From Betaproteobacteria bacterium (GTDB lineage Bacteria > Pseudomonadota > Gammaproteobacteria > Burkholderiales > Casimicrobiaceae): 64,000 nt of DNA. Shown here piece after piece: positions 61,145 to 64,000 of the stretch. The stretch spans positions 216,935 through 280,934 of the forward strand of contig JAAFIS010000002.1 in NCBI GenBank assembly GCA_013298695.1, read 5' to 3'. Numbering within the stretch: position 1 is the stretch's first letter; the number at the start of each line of letters is the position of its first letter. The notes beneath the pieces were generated by a model. It saw only the letters and a list, made by a program, of their open reading frames with translations. It did no database searches and had not been told where the DNA came from. A program made the position numbers and the translations under genes.

Positions 61145-62269
61145 ATGGCCGACACCATCATCTTCCAATCGAAACCCGCCCGCGAAGCCCCAATCAAAAC
61201 CGAAGGCTTAGTCCCGTGGGTCAAAACTAACTTATTTGCCAATTGGCAAAGCACGGTCACCACGCTTGTCGTCGGCGCACTGTTGCTCTACTACGTGCCT
61301 CAGTTTATTAATTGGGCGATCCTTACCGCGACCACCACGACCAATGCTGACGCATGTCGAGCCGACGGAGTGGGCGCATGCTGGGGCGTGGTGAAAGAGA
61401 AATATCGCCTCATTATTTTCGGGCGATATCCATTCGAAGAGCAGTGGCGTCCGTTGGTGGCAACACTTTTGATGGTTGGGCTGCTGGTCGCCAGCTGCAC
61501 CCGTTATTTCTGGAGCAAATGGTTGATCATCGGATGGGTCGTAGTGCTCTCCGCGTTTTTCATCCTGATGTACGGCAGCTTGTTTGGTTACTTCGACGTG
61601 TTTGGGCTAACCAAAGTCACCACGGATCGCTGGGGCGGGCTACCGCTCACGATCATGTTGGCTACGCTCTCAATCGTTTTGTGTTTCCCGGTCGCGATTT
61701 GTGTGGCGCTCGGTCGCCGCAGCAATCTGCCTGCGATTCGAACGTTTTGCACAATCTACGTAGAGCTCATTCGGGGCGTGCCGTTGATCTCCGTGCTTTT
61801 TATGGCGTCGTTTATGTTCCCGCTTTTTATGCCGCAAGGCGTAACGGTGGACGTACTGATTCGCGTCGTTGTCGGCGTCACCTTATTCGCCGCGGCGTAC
61901 ATGGCAGAAGTCATTCGCGGCGGCTTGCAAGCCATGCCAAAAGGTCAAACCGAAGCAGCGGCCTCGCTCGGTCTTTCGTACTGGCAAACGCAATTCAAAA
62001 TCATCCTCCCGCAGGCGCTCGCAATGGTCGTGCCGGGGATCATGAACAACTTCATCGGCTTGTTTAAAGACACGTCGCTCGTCTACATCGTGTCGCTCTA
62101 TGAATTGACCGGCTCGCTGGGATTGGCGCTCAATTCAGATGCCGACTGGCGTCCTTACAAACTCGAAGGCTATCTGTTCATCGTTTCAATTTACTTCGTC
62201 TTCTGCTTCGCGATGAGCCGCTACAGCTTGTGGATTGAGAAACAGTTAAACAAATCAAAATTGCGCTAA
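61145..62269 (+). CDS. aapM: General L-amino-acid ABC transporter permease AapM
   Basis: A 374-residue permease, the second membrane subunit. LPLTIMLATLSIVLCFPVAICVALGRRS near 165 begins the permease core; the ATPase-contact loop is TEAAASLGLSYWQTQFKIILPQALAMVVPG near 265. The N-terminal insert (about 60-150) with further helices is usual for AapM. It starts 3 bases after the aapQ stop codon, so translation is probably coupled. Confidence 0.95.
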   Translation: MADTIIFQSKPAREAPIKTEGLVPWVKTNLFANWQSTVTTLVVGALLLYYVPQFINWAILTATTTTNADACRADGVGACWGVVKEKYRLIIFGRYPFEEQWRPLVATLLMVGLLVASCTRYFWSKWLIIGWVVVLSAFFILMYGSLFGYFDVFGLTKVTTDRWGGLPLTIMLATLSIVLCFPVAICVALGRRSNLPAIRTFCTIYVELIRGVPLISVLFMASFMFPLFMPQGVTVDVLIRVVVGVTLFAAAYMAEVIRGGLQAMPKGQTEAAASLGLSYWQTQFKIILPQALAMVVPGIMNNFIGLFKDTSLVYIVSLYELTGSLGLALNSDADWRPYKLEGYLFIVSIYFVFCFAMSRYSLWIEKQLNKSKLR

Positions 62270-62284
62270 ACCGGGACGAGCATC

Positions 62285-63040
62285 ATGACAACTCAAACTC
62301 AAGACAACATCATCGTCTTCGACAAAGTCAATAAGTGGTACGGCAACAATTTCCACGTGCTGCGCGACATCGATTTGAATGTGCGTCGCGGTGAACGCAT
62401 CGTGATCTGCGGCCCATCGGGCTCGGGTAAATCCACGCTCATTCGATGCATTAACCGCTTAGAAGAACATCAAGAAGGGCGGCTTGTGGTGGACGGCACC
62501 GAGCTCTCCGACGACGTGAAAGCGATCGACAAGATTCGCAAAGAAGTTGGGATGGTGTTTCAACAGTTCAATTTGTTCCCACACTTAACGGTGCTCGAAA
62601 ATTTAACCCTCTCGCCGATGTACGTTGGCAAGGTGCCGAAAAAAGAAGCAGAAGAAAAAGCGATGGTGCAGTTGAAGCGCGTTCGTATTGCCGAGCAAGC
62701 GGATAAGTATCCACTGCAGCTCTCAGGCGGTCAGCAGCAACGAGTGGCAATTGCTCGCGCGCTCTGTCTCACCCCGAAAATCATGCTCTTTGATGAGCCA
62801 ACGTCGGCCCTTGATCCAGAGATGATCAAAGAAGTGCTCGACGTGATGGTCGCGATGGCCGATCAAGGCATTACGATGATTTGCGTAACGCACGAAATGG
62901 GTTTTGCGAAAGCGGTTGCTGATCGCGTAATCTTCATGGATCAGGGTCAAATCGTCGAACAAAACACGCCGAACGAATTTTTCAACAATCCACAAACAGA
63001 TCGTTCGAAAGATTTCCTGTCGAAGATTCTGGGTCACTAA
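62285..63040 (+). CDS. aapP: General L-amino-acid ABC transporter ATP-binding protein AapP
   Basis: A 251-residue ATPase of the polar-amino-acid uptake type. Walker [10 protein letters not shown] near 45, Q-loop [14 protein letters not shown] near 96, signature [15 protein letters not shown] near 146, Walker [14 protein letters not shown] near 170 and the switch His in CVTHEMGFA near 205. It closes the aap operon, with a CGGGACGAGC leader ending 15 bases after aapM. The next stretch, 63041-63370, holds only the paired-palindrome element, copy 7. Confidence 0.96.
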   Translation: MTTQTQDNIIVFDKVNKWYGNNFHVLRDIDLNVRRGERIVICGPSGSGKSTLIRCINRLEEHQEGRLVVDGTELSDDVKAIDKIRKEVGMVFQQFNLFPHLTVLENLTLSPMYVGKVPKKEAEEKAMVQLKRVRIAEQADKYPLQLSGGQQQRVAIARALCLTPKIMLFDEPTSALDPEMIKEVLDVMVAMADQGITMICVTHEMGFAKAVADRVIFMDQGQIVEQNTPNEFFNNPQTDRSKDFLSKILGH

Positions 63041-63122
63041 ATACGCATCTATTACGACGATGCGATGTGCTAAAGAATCTAGGCAACGCCCCTGTAATCG
63101 GCAGAATAACTTTGATAGTCAA

Positions 63123-63205
63123 ACGCTTTTTTACTGGGCGAACGCGAAATATTTCGAGGACGTTGATACACCGCATTTCTATTAGCTACGCCCAGTTAAA
63201 TTGGC
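63123..63205. repeat. Paired-palindrome intergenic element, copy 7
   Basis: The right half of the first unit (TTTACTGGGCG, ending 63139) and a well-kept second unit (CGCCCAGTTAAATTGGCG, 63189 on) with 49 bases between. It lies between aapP and the DUF3297 gene. Confidence 0.65.
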
Positions 63206-63370
63206 GTTATACACGATGGGCTTGTTTAGCAAAACGCAATAGACATAGCGCGCTTTAGTGCACGGTGCAATTGTTCGACAGGCAACTTCGATGCATAGAT
63301 TGAAAAGACGCCGACACGGCGGCGCATAGAATCTCTGCTCACAAAAGTAACTCCCATCGCGCCTCCACGA

Positions 63371-63619
63371 ATGAACGACACCACGCAACGCCCCCCGCTT
63401 CCGGATCATCTGTCCACCGATCCGCGCAGCCCGCATTACGTGGAGTCTGTGTTTGAGCACGATGTGGGCATTCGTTTCAACGGCGCGGAGCGAATGGACG
63501 TGGCCGAGTATTGCGTGAGCGAAGGCTGGGTGCGCGTGCCTGCGGGCAAAGCGCGTGACCGCAAAGGCAATCCGCTTTTGATCAAAATCAAGGGCACAGT
63601 CGAGGCGTATTACCGCTAG
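63371..63619 (+). CDS. DUF3297 family protein
   Basis: An 82-residue protein matching DUF3297 end to end: LPDHLSTDPRSPHYVESVFEHDVGIRFNG, then VAEYCVSEGWVRVPAGKARDRKGNPLLIKIKGTVEAYYR. The family is small, cytosolic and of unknown function. ATG at 63371 agrees with the family N-terminus. It converges with the gltL-type gene at the window's end. Confidence 0.85.
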   Translation: MNDTTQRPPLPDHLSTDPRSPHYVESVFEHDVGIRFNGAERMDVAEYCVSEGWVRVPAGKARDRKGNPLLIKIKGTVEAYYR

Positions 63620-63745
63620 CAACCGGTGTGTGTTGCTCACGGCGTTCACACCGATGAGGCGAACCCCAGCAACCCAAAGACAAAACGCGCGATTTGGTAT
63701 GTTGCACCGAAATCCGCGCGCCTGGATCTACGCTTGCTGTTTGGA

Positions 63746-64000
63746 TCAGTGCTGCAAAATTTTGCTTAAAAAATCCTTGGTGCGCGACTGACGTGCGTCT
63801 GGATTTGCGAAGAAGTCTTCTTTCGAGCAGTCCTCAAGAATTTTGCCGCCGACGTCAATAAAGATCACGCGATGCGCGACCTTACGCGCGAATCCCATTT
63901 CGTGCGTAACAACCATCATCGTCATACCCTCTTTAGCAAGGGTCACCATCACGTCTAGCACCTCGCCAACCATCTCAGGATCAAGCGCTGAGGTTGGTTC
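63746..64000 (-). CDS. gltL: Glutamate/aspartate-type ABC transporter ATP-binding protein (partial, 5' part outside window)
   Basis: The C-terminal 84 residues of a polar-amino-acid ATPase. The frame stays open to the window edge; just inside it the Walker B end [15 protein letters not shown] is visible, followed by [16 protein letters not shown] with the switch His and the usual tail [11 protein letters not shown]. The N-terminal half with Walker A lies beyond 64000. It resembles AapP but is a different gene; gltL is the likely identity, though other family members cannot be excluded. Confidence 0.85.
   Translation of the reverse strand, partial: EPTSALDPEMVGEVLDVMVTLAKEGMTMMVVTHEMGFARKVAHRVIFIDVGGKILEDCSKEDFFANPDARQSRTKDFLSKILQH

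Overview
The window is bacterial chromosome, most likely from a betaproteobacterium of the Burkholderiales or a related order. The support is a Bug/TctC-type tricarboxylate receptor, an SAH riboswitch ahead of ahcY, a methyl-cycle block running ahcY to metF, the beta-typical families DUF6352, DUF6394, DUF3501 and DUF3297, an aapJQMP amino-acid transporter and malate synthase A. GC content looks moderate, with AT-rich gaps between genes. No rRNA, tRNA, CRISPR array, complete prophage or IS transposase was seen. Species cannot be named from the sequence.

Layout. 0-5 kb: cupin, a fused ATP-grasp/alpha-E protein with its transglutaminase-like partner, and a thioesterase. 5-10.6 kb: three predicted lipoproteins in one operon (phospholipase D-like, metallophosphoesterase, alpha/beta hydrolase) behind a secreted beta/gamma-crystallin protein. 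10.9-17 kb: split chromate transporter, two divergent phage-type repressors, aminotransferase, DUF3501, malate synthase. 17-23 kb: PAS-GGDEF-EAL protein, lolC-lolD, guanine deaminase. 23-26 kb: SDR, wax-ester synthase and hydrolase. 26-32.4 kb: ridA, metF, tfoX-like, tlyA, small membrane protein, riboswitch-controlled ahcY and a Bug receptor. 32.8-36 kb: DUF6394 with an RCK potassium channel, then DUF6352. 36-44 kb: an accessory block of about ten minus-strand genes, each followed by an attC-like site, forming an integron cassette array with no integrase on either flank. 44-58 kb: secreted discoidin protein, kup, a MacB-like ABC exporter with adaptor facing an NtrC-like regulator and its kinase, CDP-alcohol phosphotransferase, KefB/C-type antiporter. 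58.6-63 kb: aapJQMP. The window closes with DUF3297 and a truncated gltL.

Most notable non-genic signals. (1) Seven intergenic copies of an element made of two short palindromes (core GCCCAATTTAATTGGGC) at nearly constant spacing, about 48-52 nt apart. (2) A duplicated module of about 348 bp at the head of the cassette array and again inside it; homology ends at the integron crossover point and the end resembles an attI site, with a conserved 24-codon reading frame inside. (3) A 125-bp REPIN-like element inserted in frame within tlyA. (4) An SAH riboswitch before ahcY.

How the parts fit. ahcY and metF are two steps of the methyl cycle and the riboswitch ties ahcY to S-adenosylhomocysteine. 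Three separate potassium systems (RCK channel, Kup, Kef-type antiporter) lie within 25 kb. The 5-10.6 kb block and the wax-ester block point to active envelope and storage-lipid metabolism. Coordinates were read by eye; start codons are the least certain part of the annotation.
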